Below are positions 1-12,580 of a stretch of 64,000 nt of DNA, in pieces; the stretch's first letter is position 1; every line of letters starts with the position of its first letter. The translations under genes and the position numbers were made by a program. The notes beneath the pieces are model-generated. The model was not told where the DNA came from and made no database searches. It saw only the letters and a list, made by a program, of their open reading frames with translations. Source of the stretch: Saccharofermentans sp. (GTDB lineage: Bacteria; Bacillota; Clostridia; Saccharofermentanales; Saccharofermentanaceae); NCBI GenBank assembly GCA_024688685.1, contig JAILDX010000008.1, forward strand, positions 1 through 64,000, read 5' to 3'.

Positions 1-3784
<3,784 letters not shown>

Positions 3785-3831
3785 AAAGTTCCTCTATCAC
3801 CTTTTATTAATCAAGCATATTATACTTCTAA

Positions 3832-3859
3832 AATATAGCAATAATAGTAAAAAATGCAA
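3832..3859 (-). promoter_or_regulatory. candidate sigma-A promoter of the vanW gene
   Basis: On the minus strand TTGCAT, a 16-base spacer and TATATT precede the vanW start by about 50 bases. The surrounding DNA is very A+T-rich, so the exact hexamers are uncertain. Confidence 0.4.
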
Positions 3860-3878
3860 CGCGCACACGTTATCCCTG

Positions 3879-3907
3879 TTGTGTAAAATCACATTCACGG
3901 TTAATAT
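3879..3907 (+). promoter_or_regulatory. candidate promoter of the HAD phosphatase gene
   Basis: TTGTGT, 17 bases, then TAATAT, 36 bases before the ATG at 3943. Both hexamers are only 4 of 6 to consensus. It lies in the short divergent region shared with vanW. Confidence 0.35.
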
Positions 3908-3942
3908 TATCAGCAAGCACATTACATTTGGGAGTCACTTGA

Positions 3943-4767
3943 ATGAATTACAGGTATTTAATGGCAACAGACATGGACCTCACATTACTGATGCCCGGTC
4001 AGGATGTACCCGAGGAAAACCTCAGAGCCTGCAGGGCTCTTAAGGAAAACGGAGTTGCTCTTACCATAGCGACCGGAAGGTCCTCCTTTCTTGTCGACAA
4101 GTTTGCCTCGATAATGGATATAGACGTTCCTCTGATAACCGGAAACGGAAGTGCCCTGTGGGACAGCAGAACACGTACCCACGTTTATTCCGCTGACTTT
4201 CCGCGAGAGAAGTTCCTTCATCTTGCCAATCTCTTTATGGACAGAAATGTCGACTGCACATTATACAGCACAGAAGGAGTCTTCCTCTGCCCCGCAAGTT
4301 CGAGACAGTGGTTCTGCGATGCTTATAACGAAGGGCTTCCCGAGGATAAAAAGGCTCCTGTTTATCACATAGACAAGAGCTATCTGGAAGAGGATATCCC
4401 TGATTTCAACAAGTTCCTTCTGATCAACGTCTGTGACGAGATAGCGGAAGAACTGAAAGATGATCCGGACCTTTATATCGTGTCGTCCGGACCGACATTT
4501 TACGATGTAATGGTGTCCGGAGTTTCGAAGGGGAAATGCCTCCTGAAGCTGGCAGACATGCTGGGGATACCGCGGGAGAACACTTTCGCGATCGGTGATT
4601 CCGAGAACGACCTTTCGATGATAGAAGATGCAGGATACGGGATCGCCATGGGCAATTCCGACCGAAGTCTTATCGAAGCAGCTTCATATATTACCGCCAG
4701 ATGTGAAGAAGACGGCTTTGCTAAAGCCGTCTTCGAGTATGTTCTTCCTATAGTCAGCAAAGGCTGA
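3943..4767 (+). CDS. Cof-type HAD-IIB family phosphatase
   Basis: 274-residue haloacid-dehalogenase-superfamily hydrolase of the Cof/YidA type, which dephosphorylates small phosphorylated metabolites such as sugar phosphates; the actual substrate cannot be read from sequence. Motif I is DMDLTL with the nucleophile D10 and D12. Motif II is the Thr in TIATGR (about 41-46), motif III is K197 in SKGKCL, and motif IV is GDSEND (218-223). The C2-type cap lies between, about 80-185. Length is normal for the group. A GGGAG site precedes the ATG. Its stop lies 3 bases from the stop of the convergent phosphoglucomutase gene, which may hint at a shared sugar-phosphate context. Confidence 0.9.
   Translation: MNYRYLMATDMDLTLLMPGQDVPEENLRACRALKENGVALTIATGRSSFLVDKFASIMDIDVPLITGNGSALWDSRTRTHVYSADFPREKFLHLANLFMDRNVDCTLYSTEGVFLCPASSRQWFCDAYNEGLPEDKKAPVYHIDKSYLEEDIPDFNKFLLINVCDEIAEELKDDPDLYIVSSGPTFYDVMVSGVSKGKCLLKLADMLGIPRENTFAIGDSENDLSMIEDAGYGIAMGNSDRSLIEAASYITARCEEDGFAKAVFEYVLPIVSKG
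4708..4734. repeat. perfect 12-bp inverted repeat at the 3' end of the HAD gene
   Basis: GAAGACGGCTTT and its exact complement are separated by three bases, inside the last 20 codons of the phosphatase gene and just before the convergent phosphoglucomutase stop. No T-run follows on either strand. It could act as a weak bidirectional terminator or RNA-stabilising stem for both converging transcripts. Confidence 0.6.
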
Positions 4768-4770
4768 TCG

Positions 4771-6561
4771 TCAGATCCCGAGCTTACCCTTTACGAATGT
4801 GCTCATCTGGTCGCAGACCTGTCCGAGACGGGCTTCTGCCGTTCCGCGGTCCTTATCGTAGATACCAAAGTAGATCTTGAGCTTGGGCTCTGTACCTGAA
4901 GGCCTTGCGCATGCCCAATCGATGCCCTTGTCGCCGCCGAGCTCATAGAGGAGCACGTTGGACTTGGGCAGTGTGATGGGAGATGTCTTAACGCCGTCAG
5001 CCGTGAACTCATACTTTACCGACTTCTGATAGTCGCGTACTGCAACTACGGCAGGTCCCCCGATAAGTGAAGCCGCATCTCCGAGGTTCTTTGCGCTCTC
5101 GAGCTCTGCTCTCATCGAAGACATTGAAGCACCGATCTTCTCGATTCCTTCCTTGCCCTCGAGCGTAAAGCTTACAGCCTTCTCAAAGCCATAACCGTAC
5201 TTTGCATATACTCTCTCAAGTCTGTCAACGAGTGTCTCACCCATATCGAAAGACTGTGCAGCCATACCGCAGATGAGCATTGCCGCAACAACAGCATCCT
5301 TATCTCTTACCTCAACACCGGAAAGATATCCGTATGATTCCTCGAAACCAAACTGGAAGTGCTTATTGCCCTGCTCATCGTCGAGCTTGATCCTCTCGCC
5401 GATAAACTTGAAGCCTGTAAGTGTCTCCTGAAGTTCAACGCCGAAAGCGTCACAGACTGACTTCGCAAGCTTTGTAGATACTACAGTAGTAACTGCGAAA
5501 GAGTTCTCGGGAAGTGTTCCGAGACGCTTCTTTGAATCAAGGATGTAATCGAGGAGCAGAAGGCCCATCTGGTTGCCTGTAAAGCACTTGTATGTTACTT
5601 CGCCGTTTACGACTGTCTTGGCAGCAACACCGATCCTGTCGGAATCGGGGTCTGTACCGAAAACGAGTGAAGCATCAACCTTCTTTGCAAGCTCGATCGC
5701 CATCGAAAGAGCCTCGGGGTTCTCAGGGTTGGGAACGCTTACCGTAGGGAACGAACCGTCCGGCTTCTCCTGCTCTTCCACGATGTGGATATTCTTAAAT
5801 CCTACACGGTCAAGGATCCTTCTTACGGGCTTGTTGCCTGATCCGTGAAGAGGTGTGTAAACGATGCTCATGTCAGCCTGACGGTTGATCGACTCCTGGT
5901 CGATAACGAGCTTTGAGAGCATCTCAGTATATGCAGCGTCAACTTCCTCGCCGTACTTGACTACAAGACCTGAGCTCATTGCTTCTGAAAGAGGCATGTT
6001 CCTGATAGTCCTTATATCCGTGATTGCCTGGATGCTCTTGAGGATAATGTCAGCTGCCTCCGGGGGAACCTGTCCGCCGTCCTCGCCGTAAACCTTATAT
6101 CCGTTGTACTTGGAAGGATTGTGGGATGCTGTGATCATGACGCCTGCGAAAGCATTGAAATATCTGATGCTGTAGCTGCAGACAGGGACAGGTCTGAGCT
6201 CATCGGAGAGCTTTACCTTAATGCCGTAAGCAGCAAGAGTAGTTGCTGTAACTTCAGCAAATTCAGGAGAGAAATGTCTTGAATCGTAGCAGATGACAAC
6301 ACCTCTGTTCATAGCCTCAGTACCGCATGAGATGATGTACTGGGCAAGACCTGCTGAAGCCTTTGCAACAATATAAACGTTCATCCTGTTTGTTCCGGCA
6401 CCAAGCACGCCTCTGAAACCTGCCGTACCGAATTCAAGATCCTTGTAGAATCTGTCTTCTATTTCCTTTGGATCATCCTTGATTGCTTCAAGTTCTGCCT
6501 TTGTATCGGCATCGAAAAAGGCGTCTGTGCGCCAGAAATTATACGTGTCGAGATAACTCAT
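4771..6561 (-). CDS. pgcA: phosphoglucomutase / phosphomannomutase
   Basis: 596-residue alpha-D-phosphohexomutase that interconverts glucose-1-phosphate and glucose-6-phosphate (possibly also mannose phosphates), feeding UDP-glucose and wall glycan synthesis. The phosphoserine loop is TASHNP with S146. The metal loop is GTDPDSDRIG, and the C-terminal phosphate-binding motif is CARPSGTEPKLKIYF. Length matches B. subtilis PgcA-type enzymes. An ATG 39 bases further upstream is in frame, but I chose the ATG at 6561 because GGAGGT sits just before it and family N-termini align there. It is likely transcribed alone; the YfhO gene ends 74 bases upstream. Confidence 0.93.
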   Translation of the reverse strand: MSYLDTYNFWRTDAFFDADTKAELEAIKDDPKEIEDRFYKDLEFGTAGFRGVLGAGTNRMNVYIVAKASAGLAQYIISCGTEAMNRGVVICYDSRHFSPEFAEVTATTLAAYGIKVKLSDELRPVPVCSYSIRYFNAFAGVMITASHNPSKYNGYKVYGEDGGQVPPEAADIILKSIQAITDIRTIRNMPLSEAMSSGLVVKYGEEVDAAYTEMLSKLVIDQESINRQADMSIVYTPLHGSGNKPVRRILDRVGFKNIHIVEEQEKPDGSFPTVSVPNPENPEALSMAIELAKKVDASLVFGTDPDSDRIGVAAKTVVNGEVTYKCFTGNQMGLLLLDYILDSKKRLGTLPENSFAVTTVVSTKLAKSVCDAFGVELQETLTGFKFIGERIKLDDEQGNKHFQFGFEESYGYLSGVEVRDKDAVVAAMLICGMAAQSFDMGETLVDRLERVYAKYGYGFEKAVSFTLEGKEGIEKIGASMSSMRAELESAKNLGDAASLIGGPAVVAVRDYQKSVKYEFTADGVKTSPITLPKSNVLLYELGGDKGIDWACARPSGTEPKLKIYFGIYDKDRGTAEARLGQVCDQMSTFVKGKLGI

Positions 6562-6635
6562 ATTCGGACCTCCGTTTTTACTTACGCCAAATATTACCAT
6601 AGAGATGCTTTATATAAAAGCCGAAAAACCGATTA

Positions 6636-9485
6636 TTATTTCTTTTTGCGGAGTAAATCCACAACGGCAAATGAGATCATGCCGGCTATGCCTGCAGCCG
6701 ATCCGATCAAGCCTGCCTTAAATCCGGGGGCCGTGAACTTCAGTTCGCAGGTGTGTGTGCCTGCAGGAACATCAAATGATATAAATGCCTGCTGATAAGG
6801 CTTGATCTCCGCTTCCTGTCCGTCGATATAGAGCGTCCATCCGTCTTCGTACGGCACAGTCGTAAGAACCATCTCACCCTGCTCCACATTCGATGTCAGG
6901 TTAACATAACCGTCGACCGCCTCGTTTACGGTAACCTTTGTCTTGTCGATCTGATCAAACTGGCTGTCAAATGTCTCATAGTCAAGGTATCCGAAATATG
7001 CGCTGAGGTATGAAAACTCTTCCTCATCAGCCGAGACAGTAACCCTGATCTCATCTCCCTCACTGAATGTTCCGAGTCTGTAGATCTGCGAGAAATAAGT
7101 GCCGGCAGAAGCATGACCGATGAATATATCATTGACATAAACGTTGTGCTCACCTGATGTTGTGGGGAAAGACAGATTGAAGTAATACTCTCCGTCGCGC
7201 TCAGCAGCTGTCGTGAAATTAATGTAGATCGGGATCTTCTTGTTGATCCTGTAATACTTTGTTATGTTATCCTTTGCCTCATCCGCACAAAGGTCCTCAA
7301 GGCCGAGAGTGTCGCGGTCAAATGACTTCTCTTCGTCTGCCTCGCCTGATTCGCCGGAGCTCCTCATCTCCTTAGCCTTGATATCAGCCATCGTTGTAAG
7401 ATCAACATCCACGGTCATTCCGTTGAGGACCTCCGAAGTTACAAGCTCATCGCTAACCGTAATGAAATAGTCCTCCGTAAAAAGAGACGGGAACAGCGAC
7501 CTGAACCAGAGATTGCGGAAAGCAAAATAATCCTTATCCTGACCCATTTTCTCAAGCTGATAGAAGTCGAAATTCCTCGCACTCCGGTCAGCCGCGAAAG
7601 CAAGCGGCAGGACATTCCCGTTTGCATAATACTGATATCCTATGTCATTAGGATCATTGATAACATACTTCGCACCGGAATAATCCCTCATCGTCGTCAT
7701 TGCGCCGATGGACATAAAAGCATCACTGTCAGGGGCACAGTATGAATATGCGACAGCGAAATAATTGTAGTTCGTTACGAAGCCAAGCTGCTTTATGAAC
7801 CTGTGAAGCGATTTATTTGAGCTTGAATTGAAGAATGTCATTCCATGGAAATTACCGTACATATTGGAATGCTCAAGCACGTAATTTGTCGTACCGTAAT
7901 CGGATATTGCCTCATTCTCCGCTCTGAATGAATCATTCTTCTCCGCAAGGATCTTCTGTGAATCAGCAAGATCCTTCATTGCCGTGATCGACTGGGAATA
8001 CTGCTCGGCATTGCCCTGATAGAGCGTCATTACGGACATATCCGTCGAGAGAAGCGGCTGAACATAAACGACTTCAAAGCAGACAATGACTGCCATGATC
8101 AGAGGCATTATCTTTGGCATGTCGGCAAATGCAGGTGTCCAGTCCTTCTTGTTCAGATAGAAAAGGATAGCAAATGTCGATACGATAAATGCGAGATTGA
8201 AAAGGAATGTCTGCCCGTCCTCCATATTGCCTATTCCCTGTGCAAGGAAAAGGAGCGCGACAACAATGCCGAGAGATATGAATATCTCTTTGCGCTTTAC
8301 TTCACCAAGAGCCTCATACATCTTTGCCGCGATAACAAAGAAGAGCGGAATGAACACAAAACTGTGTCTGTGCCAGAACCAGTTAGGCTCATCGAAGACC
8401 TGCCATGCAACATCAAACCAGTAAACTGCCGTAGACAGATAAACGCCTGCAAGACAGACTCCGTAGAATATCTTGTCCCTGTGCGATACAGCTTTGGTTA
8501 CAAAGAAGAGAACGATAAGCGCAAGAACGATCGAACTCGAAGCAAAGAACGGAAGGTTCGACGGCATTACGTCACCGAACTCTCCGGAAAGACCTACAAA
8601 GAGGTGATCCAGTATATCGTTGAGATTATAGAGGATAAGGTGTGAAGAATTCTTGCTTACGGTAGGATCTGAATTACCGATCGTTGCAAGGCCTACGGGA
8701 ACAAGGTAAGCGCAGAGCATAACCGCATCCAGACCTGCTATGAGAATGAACTTTCCGATCTTGCCCAGAGCCTTCCTGAATGATTTGAATTCGCCGAGAT
8801 ACCACATCCTGAAAACAAGGTAGAAGAATGTGAAGATACCGGCCATATAAGCAATGTAGAAATTGGAGTAGAACAGATAGAGAAGCGACAGTATGAGTCC
8901 AAGCTTCCTGTTATCCCTGATGAACCTCTCGGTAAAATAAAGTATGAGCGGAAGGATCATATATCCGTCCATCCACATTATCTGGAAAAGGAATCCCGTT
9001 ACGTATGCGGTAAATGCATACATAATGCCCCAGACTACGGGCCATAAGCACTTTTTATCCTCTGCTCTGAACGATATGAACCTGCACATGAAAGCTGATG
9101 CGAAACACATCTTAAGCACAAGGATCAGAAGAACAAAACCGCTTATGAAGTTGGTGTCAAACAGTGCGAAGAGAAGGTTGAACGGACTTGCAAGATAGTA
9201 ACCGTATGTGGCCATGTAGTTGCCGCCAAGTCCTTCATCGAATGAATACATGATCGATCCGTCAATGTCCATTCTGTTCCTGAAAAGGGCAAGGAACGGG
9301 GCGTACTGGGCATCAAGATCACTGATGCTCGTGGAGTAAGGTCCGAAGGGGTACTTCTGACAGATCAACGAAAGGATAAGGTAAAAGAATAATGTTGCCG
9401 CAAATGCGATAAGCGGTCTGAAATCTGTCTTTCCCTGACTGAGGCTGAGTTTTGGCTTGCTTTTAAGCGACGATATTTCCTGCAT
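6636..9485 (-). CDS. YfhO-family polytopic membrane protein (GT-C-type glycosyltransferase)
   Basis: 949-residue integral membrane protein of the YfhO family. In B. subtilis YfhO acts with the polyprenyl-phosphate glycosyltransferase CsbB in teichoic-acid glycosylation, probably as the extracellular GT-C transferase. Here the N-terminal half (about 25-480) holds a dozen or more hydrophobic segments. The first extracytoplasmic loop, about 40-80, contains acidic SDLDAQYAPF, a position where GT-C enzymes carry catalytic acids. Residues about 490-915 form a large extracellular region, and one more membrane segment precedes the C-terminal RKKK. GGGAG precedes the ATG. It is divergent from the GT2 gene at 9566, exactly the partner type expected from CsbB/YfhO pairs. 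Confidence 0.85.
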   Translation of the reverse strand: MQEISSLKSKPKLSLSQGKTDFRPLIAFAATLFFYLILSLICQKYPFGPYSTSISDLDAQYAPFLALFRNRMDIDGSIMYSFDEGLGGNYMATYGYYLASPFNLLFALFDTNFISGFVLLILVLKMCFASAFMCRFISFRAEDKKCLWPVVWGIMYAFTAYVTGFLFQIMWMDGYMILPLILYFTERFIRDNRKLGLILSLLYLFYSNFYIAYMAGIFTFFYLVFRMWYLGEFKSFRKALGKIGKFILIAGLDAVMLCAYLVPVGLATIGNSDPTVSKNSSHLILYNLNDILDHLFVGLSGEFGDVMPSNLPFFASSSIVLALIVLFFVTKAVSHRDKIFYGVCLAGVYLSTAVYWFDVAWQVFDEPNWFWHRHSFVFIPLFFVIAAKMYEALGEVKRKEIFISLGIVVALLFLAQGIGNMEDGQTFLFNLAFIVSTFAILFYLNKKDWTPAFADMPKIMPLIMAVIVCFEVVYVQPLLSTDMSVMTLYQGNAEQYSQSITAMKDLADSQKILAEKNDSFRAENEAISDYGTTNYVLEHSNMYGNFHGMTFFNSSSNKSLHRFIKQLGFVTNYNYFAVAYSYCAPDSDAFMSIGAMTTMRDYSGAKYVINDPNDIGYQYYANGNVLPLAFAADRSARNFDFYQLEKMGQDKDYFAFRNLWFRSLFPSLFTEDYFITVSDELVTSEVLNGMTVDVDLTTMADIKAKEMRSSGESGEADEEKSFDRDTLGLEDLCADEAKDNITKYYRINKKIPIYINFTTAAERDGEYYFNLSFPTTSGEHNVYVNDIFIGHASAGTYFSQIYRLGTFSEGDEIRVTVSADEEEFSYLSAYFGYLDYETFDSQFDQIDKTKVTVNEAVDGYVNLTSNVEQGEMVLTTVPYEDGWTLYIDGQEAEIKPYQQAFISFDVPAGTHTCELKFTAPGFKAGLIGSAAGIAGMISFAVVDLLRKKK

Positions 9486-9565
9486 CGGATAAAACTCCCT
9501 TTATTTACTGATTTTTAGATTATAATATATTAGAAGCAGTTTGTTTACTACCACCGGAGGCATTT

Positions 9566-10531
9566 ATGTTAATAAGTTTGATCGTTCCGTGCTACAACGA
9601 AGAACAGTCACTCCCCTTTTTGTACGAGGCTCTTTGTAATCTTAGAAACGAGCAGGAACCTTTGGGCAAGAGTTTCGAGTTTATATTTGTCAATGATGGA
9701 AGCACCGACAGGACAAAAGAAGTAATAAAGGATATGGCCTTCCTGGATAAGGATGTCAGATATATCTTCTTCTCCAGGAACTTTGGTAAGGAAGCTGCAA
9801 TGTATGCCGGTCTTGAAGCATCAAAGGGGGACTATGTTGCCATACTTGATGCCGATATGCAGGACCCGCCTTCACTTATCCCCGGAATGATCGAGTCACT
9901 TGATAAAGACGAGTGCGACATCGTTGCCGCAAGAAGAGTTACAAGGAAGGGCGAACCGAAGATACGAAGCTTTTTCGCGAGGATGTTCTACAAGCTCATC
10001 AACAGGATGGTCGAGGTTGAGATCGCAGACGGTGCAAGAGACTTCAGGCTTATGAGAAGGATCGTCGTTGATGCCATCCTTCAGTTATCAGAGAGACAGC
10101 GTTTCTCAAAGGGTATATTTGCATGGGTCGGTTTCAGGACAAAGTGGGTCGAGCACGTCAATGTCGAGAGAGTCGCAGGCGAGACAAAGTGGAGTTTCTG
10201 GAAGCTGTTCAAATATGCTATCGACGGTATCGTTGCTTTCACCACTGCGCCTCTCAGGCTTGCAACGATCGCAGGATTCTCTTCTGCTTTCGCGGCATTC
10301 ATCTACATGGTTTACTACTTCATCAGGGCCGTAATCCTCAAGATCTATAACGAAGTGCCCGGCTACCCTTCACTGCTCTGCTTCATTCTTTTTATCGGCG
10401 GTCTTATACTGATGGCTCTCGGAGTTCTCGGTGAATATATCGGAAGAACATATATCGAGACCAAGGGCAGGCCTATCTACATTAAGTCTGAAGACGAGAA
10501 TACCGGAAAGACTATTTCGCAAGATACTTAA
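9566..10531 (+). CDS. family 2 glycosyltransferase, CsbB/GtrB/DPM1-like, membrane-bound
   Basis: 321-residue inverting GT2 enzyme that by family precedent transfers a sugar from a nucleotide sugar to undecaprenyl phosphate on the cytoplasmic face. The N-terminal GT-A domain shows SLIVPCYNEE, NDGSTDRT (43-50) and the metal-binding DADMQDPP (DAD at 95-97). Two membrane helices follow at about 230-262 and 268-295, as in GtrB and CsbB. A GGAGG site is 7 bases from the ATG. The 3' end overlaps the convergent membrane-protein gene by 20 bases. With the divergent YfhO gene it forms a likely lipid-linked glycosylation pair; no GtrA/GtcA flippase gene is visible nearby. Confidence 0.9.
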   Translation: MLISLIVPCYNEEQSLPFLYEALCNLRNEQEPLGKSFEFIFVNDGSTDRTKEVIKDMAFLDKDVRYIFFSRNFGKEAAMYAGLEASKGDYVAILDADMQDPPSLIPGMIESLDKDECDIVAARRVTRKGEPKIRSFFARMFYKLINRMVEVEIADGARDFRLMRRIVVDAILQLSERQRFSKGIFAWVGFRTKWVEHVNVERVAGETKWSFWKLFKYAIDGIVAFTTAPLRLATIAGFSSAFAAFIYMVYYFIRAVILKIYNEVPGYPSLLCFILFIGGLILMALGVLGEYIGRTYIETKGRPIYIKSEDENTGKTISQDT

Positions 10532-12029
10532 AGAAGAACTGATCCTCCGGCTTATCCGCAAAGAACTGATCTTCAATCTTCGCCGTGTAATACGGTGTTG
10601 ACTGATGTCCGAATGATACTATGTCTTTCTCCGGACGCTCCTCACCCATGATCGTCGCGGGGATGATGACAGACAGCATATACATTGCAACGAAGCCCAT
10701 GCCCATGACTGTCAGCGAGACTGCCAGCGTCTTCATAAAGACCTTCGGCTCGACCTGCTTTCCCTTCTCCCTGCTGAGCGCCACGATCTCCTTAACAAAA
10801 TCAGCAACGATCTCCGCCAGATATACGCACAGGATGAAGAGAGCGGGCATTGATGCTCTCATCGTGAGGTCATTGCTCTCCGTTATCTTGTAGAGAGGGC
10901 ATATCAGGAGAAGCGCGATGGCTCCCCAGTACATCGGATCCCTTTTCCGCGATGTGAAGGTCAGAGCAGCCGCCGGGAGGACCTCAACGATAAGAAGGAC
11001 CAGATATGCAAGGATGAATGTGAGCGGATTACCGTAGAATCCGGCCGTCAGCCCCTGCTCGCTCATCGCACCTGACTGAGACATATAGAACGAACCGAAG
11101 ACGAACGCCATGATGACAGGCATGACCAGGTTTGTCAGAGTGAATATATCCTTAACACGTCCCTTTGTCGTGAAGATCTTTACGGCGCAGATAATGATCA
11201 TTCCGATAGTGGCCCACGGAGAATATGCAAAGAGAAGCGATCCGATGAATCCGACGCTGCGCCTGTCTTTCATGAGCAGCAGCAGTGTGATTATGAGGTA
11301 ACAGGGTATTGCCTGCTGATAGACATTCTCAAGGTTATTGAAATTGCTTATGAACGACATATGAGGAACGCATCCGTCGACCCACATCCACTGTTCATCT
11401 ATCTGAAGGAAAAACTCATTGATGAAATAAGGAATGATATCAAGTCCGGAGAAACAGACCAGAAGGAAATGGCACGCATAGGAGACCTTTCCTATGAACA
11501 TCGTCATTCCTGTCACGATGAGGCACAGACCAAAAGAGTTCCACAGAATAAGGAATACATTCGCAGCCGTAAAACCAAAGACCTTGCCCACCAGCGCTGA
11601 AGGGAGCCAGTACGCGAAATAGTATATAAATCCCTGATCATTACTGCTCCTGAGCTGCATAATAACTTCAGGGATCGTCTGCGTTGAGGGATCATAAATG
11701 ACCGGCCACTTATACGTAATAAGGTCGTTCAGGATAGCTCTTCTGAAGGCATGGTCATATGTCGACCACACGAGTTCCCCGACGCCGGTCAGTACTGTAA
11801 CAAGGACAGCAAATACAGCCGTGACAATGAGGAAACTTACAGGGAGCTCTGTCTTCCCGCCTTCGCTTCCCCTTGCGGCAAGCACAAACAGGAATACCGA
11901 GACTGCTGTCAGCGGAAGCGCGATCAGGAGCTTAAGATAACCGAGAAAAAAGATAAGCACCGGCAGAAGAAGGTATATCCCCGCCGTAATAAAGAACGTC
12001 TTATAAGAGATGCTGATCTTTTTATCCAT
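10512..12029 (-). CDS. polytopic membrane protein of unknown function
   Basis: 505-residue hydrophobic protein with roughly eleven to twelve membrane segments, starting with YLLLPVLIFFLGYLKLLIAL after a short basic N-terminus. I do not recognise a family motif. A hydrophilic loop after the third segment (about 80-125) includes STYDHAFRRAILNDLITYKW, and it ends with a polar tail of about 45 residues. The size and the position next to a CsbB-like GT2 and a YfhO protein make a GT-C-type glycosyltransferase or a carrier flippase the natural guess, but no catalytic motif supports either. The gene overlaps the convergent GT2 gene by 20 bases. Confidence 0.7.
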   Translation of the reverse strand: MDKKISISYKTFFITAGIYLLLPVLIFFLGYLKLLIALPLTAVSVFLFVLAARGSEGGKTELPVSFLIVTAVFAVLVTVLTGVGELVWSTYDHAFRRAILNDLITYKWPVIYDPSTQTIPEVIMQLRSSNDQGFIYYFAYWLPSALVGKVFGFTAANVFLILWNSFGLCLIVTGMTMFIGKVSYACHFLLVCFSGLDIIPYFINEFFLQIDEQWMWVDGCVPHMSFISNFNNLENVYQQAIPCYLIITLLLLMKDRRSVGFIGSLLFAYSPWATIGMIIICAVKIFTTKGRVKDIFTLTNLVMPVIMAFVFGSFYMSQSGAMSEQGLTAGFYGNPLTFILAYLVLLIVEVLPAAALTFTSRKRDPMYWGAIALLLICPLYKITESNDLTMRASMPALFILCVYLAEIVADFVKEIVALSREKGKQVEPKVFMKTLAVSLTVMGMGFVAMYMLSVIIPATIMGEERPEKDIVSFGHQSTPYYTAKIEDQFFADKPEDQFFFKYLAK

Positions 12030-12060
12030 AGTGTTAATTATAATCTTTTAACACTGAATA

Positions 12061-12089
12061 TTGAATTCTTATTCAAAACCTACTAAACT
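12061..12089 (+). promoter_or_regulatory. promoter of the Rrf2 gene
   Basis: TTGAAT, a 17-base spacer and TAAACT, 45 bases before the ATG at 12135. The inverted repeat at 12080-12094 covers the -10 element, the arrangement expected for autorepression. Confidence 0.5.
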
Positions 12090-12094
12090 AGTAG
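12080..12094. promoter_or_regulatory. operator-like inverted repeat, probably bound by the Rrf2 protein
   Basis: CTACTA-AAC-TAGTAG is a perfect 6+3+6 inverted repeat over the rrf2 promoter. The left half in context (ACCTACTA) recurs in the cysK promoter at 15084-15091. Rrf2 regulators such as CymR and IscR bind dyads of this general type and repress their own genes. Confidence 0.55.
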
Positions 12095-12134
12095 TATTAT
12101 AGTACTATGATTTCCGGACAGGGGGGTTGGCAGA

Positions 12135-12578
12135 ATGAAGATATCAACAAAAGGAAGATACGCATTGAGAATGCTCGTAGATCTTGCCTCAAGAGACAGA
12201 TCGGAATACATTGCACTTAAGGATATAGCAGCAGATCAGGAGATCTCAAAAAAATACCTCGAGCAGATAGTCCCGCTCCTTACAAGAGGCGGAATACTCT
12301 CTACAAACAGAGGTTATCAGGGCGGATACAGATTATCGAGAGATCCTTCTTCGATCACATGCGGAGAGATCCTCAGGCTCACCGAGGGAAGTCTTGCTCC
12401 CATCGCCTGCCTTGATAACGGCATCGAGAATAATGACTGCGAGCGCAAGGCTGACTGCATGACACTTCCCGTCTGGGTTGGTCTCACGAGACTGATAAAT
12501 GACTATCTCGACGGAATAACTCTTCAGGATATAATCGACCAGCATCAGACACTGGGCGGAGACGACTACGTGATCTGA
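12135..12578 (+). CDS. Rrf2-family transcriptional regulator (IscR/CymR-like)
   Basis: 147-residue winged-helix DNA-binding regulator. The N-terminal half has the family signature STKGRYALRMLVDLA, the recognition helix around ISKKYLEQIVPLL and the wing GYQGGYRLSRDP. The C-terminal part has C92, C102 and C108 in the loop where IscR-type proteins ligate an Fe-S cluster, so it may sense iron-sulfur or cysteine status. CymR, which controls cysteine synthesis with CysK in Firmicutes, lacks such a cluster; the triad argues for an IscR-type sensor, but the spacing C-x9-C-x5-C differs from E. coli IscR. An unusually G-rich AGGGGGG site precedes the ATG. A matching operator-like site lies at cysK 2.5 kb away. 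Confidence 0.9.
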   Translation: MKISTKGRYALRMLVDLASRDRSEYIALKDIAADQEISKKYLEQIVPLLTRGGILSTNRGYQGGYRLSRDPSSITCGEILRLTEGSLAPIACLDNGIENNDCERKADCMTLPVWVGLTRLINDYLDGITLQDIIDQHQTLGGDDYVI

Positions 12579-12580
12579 TA

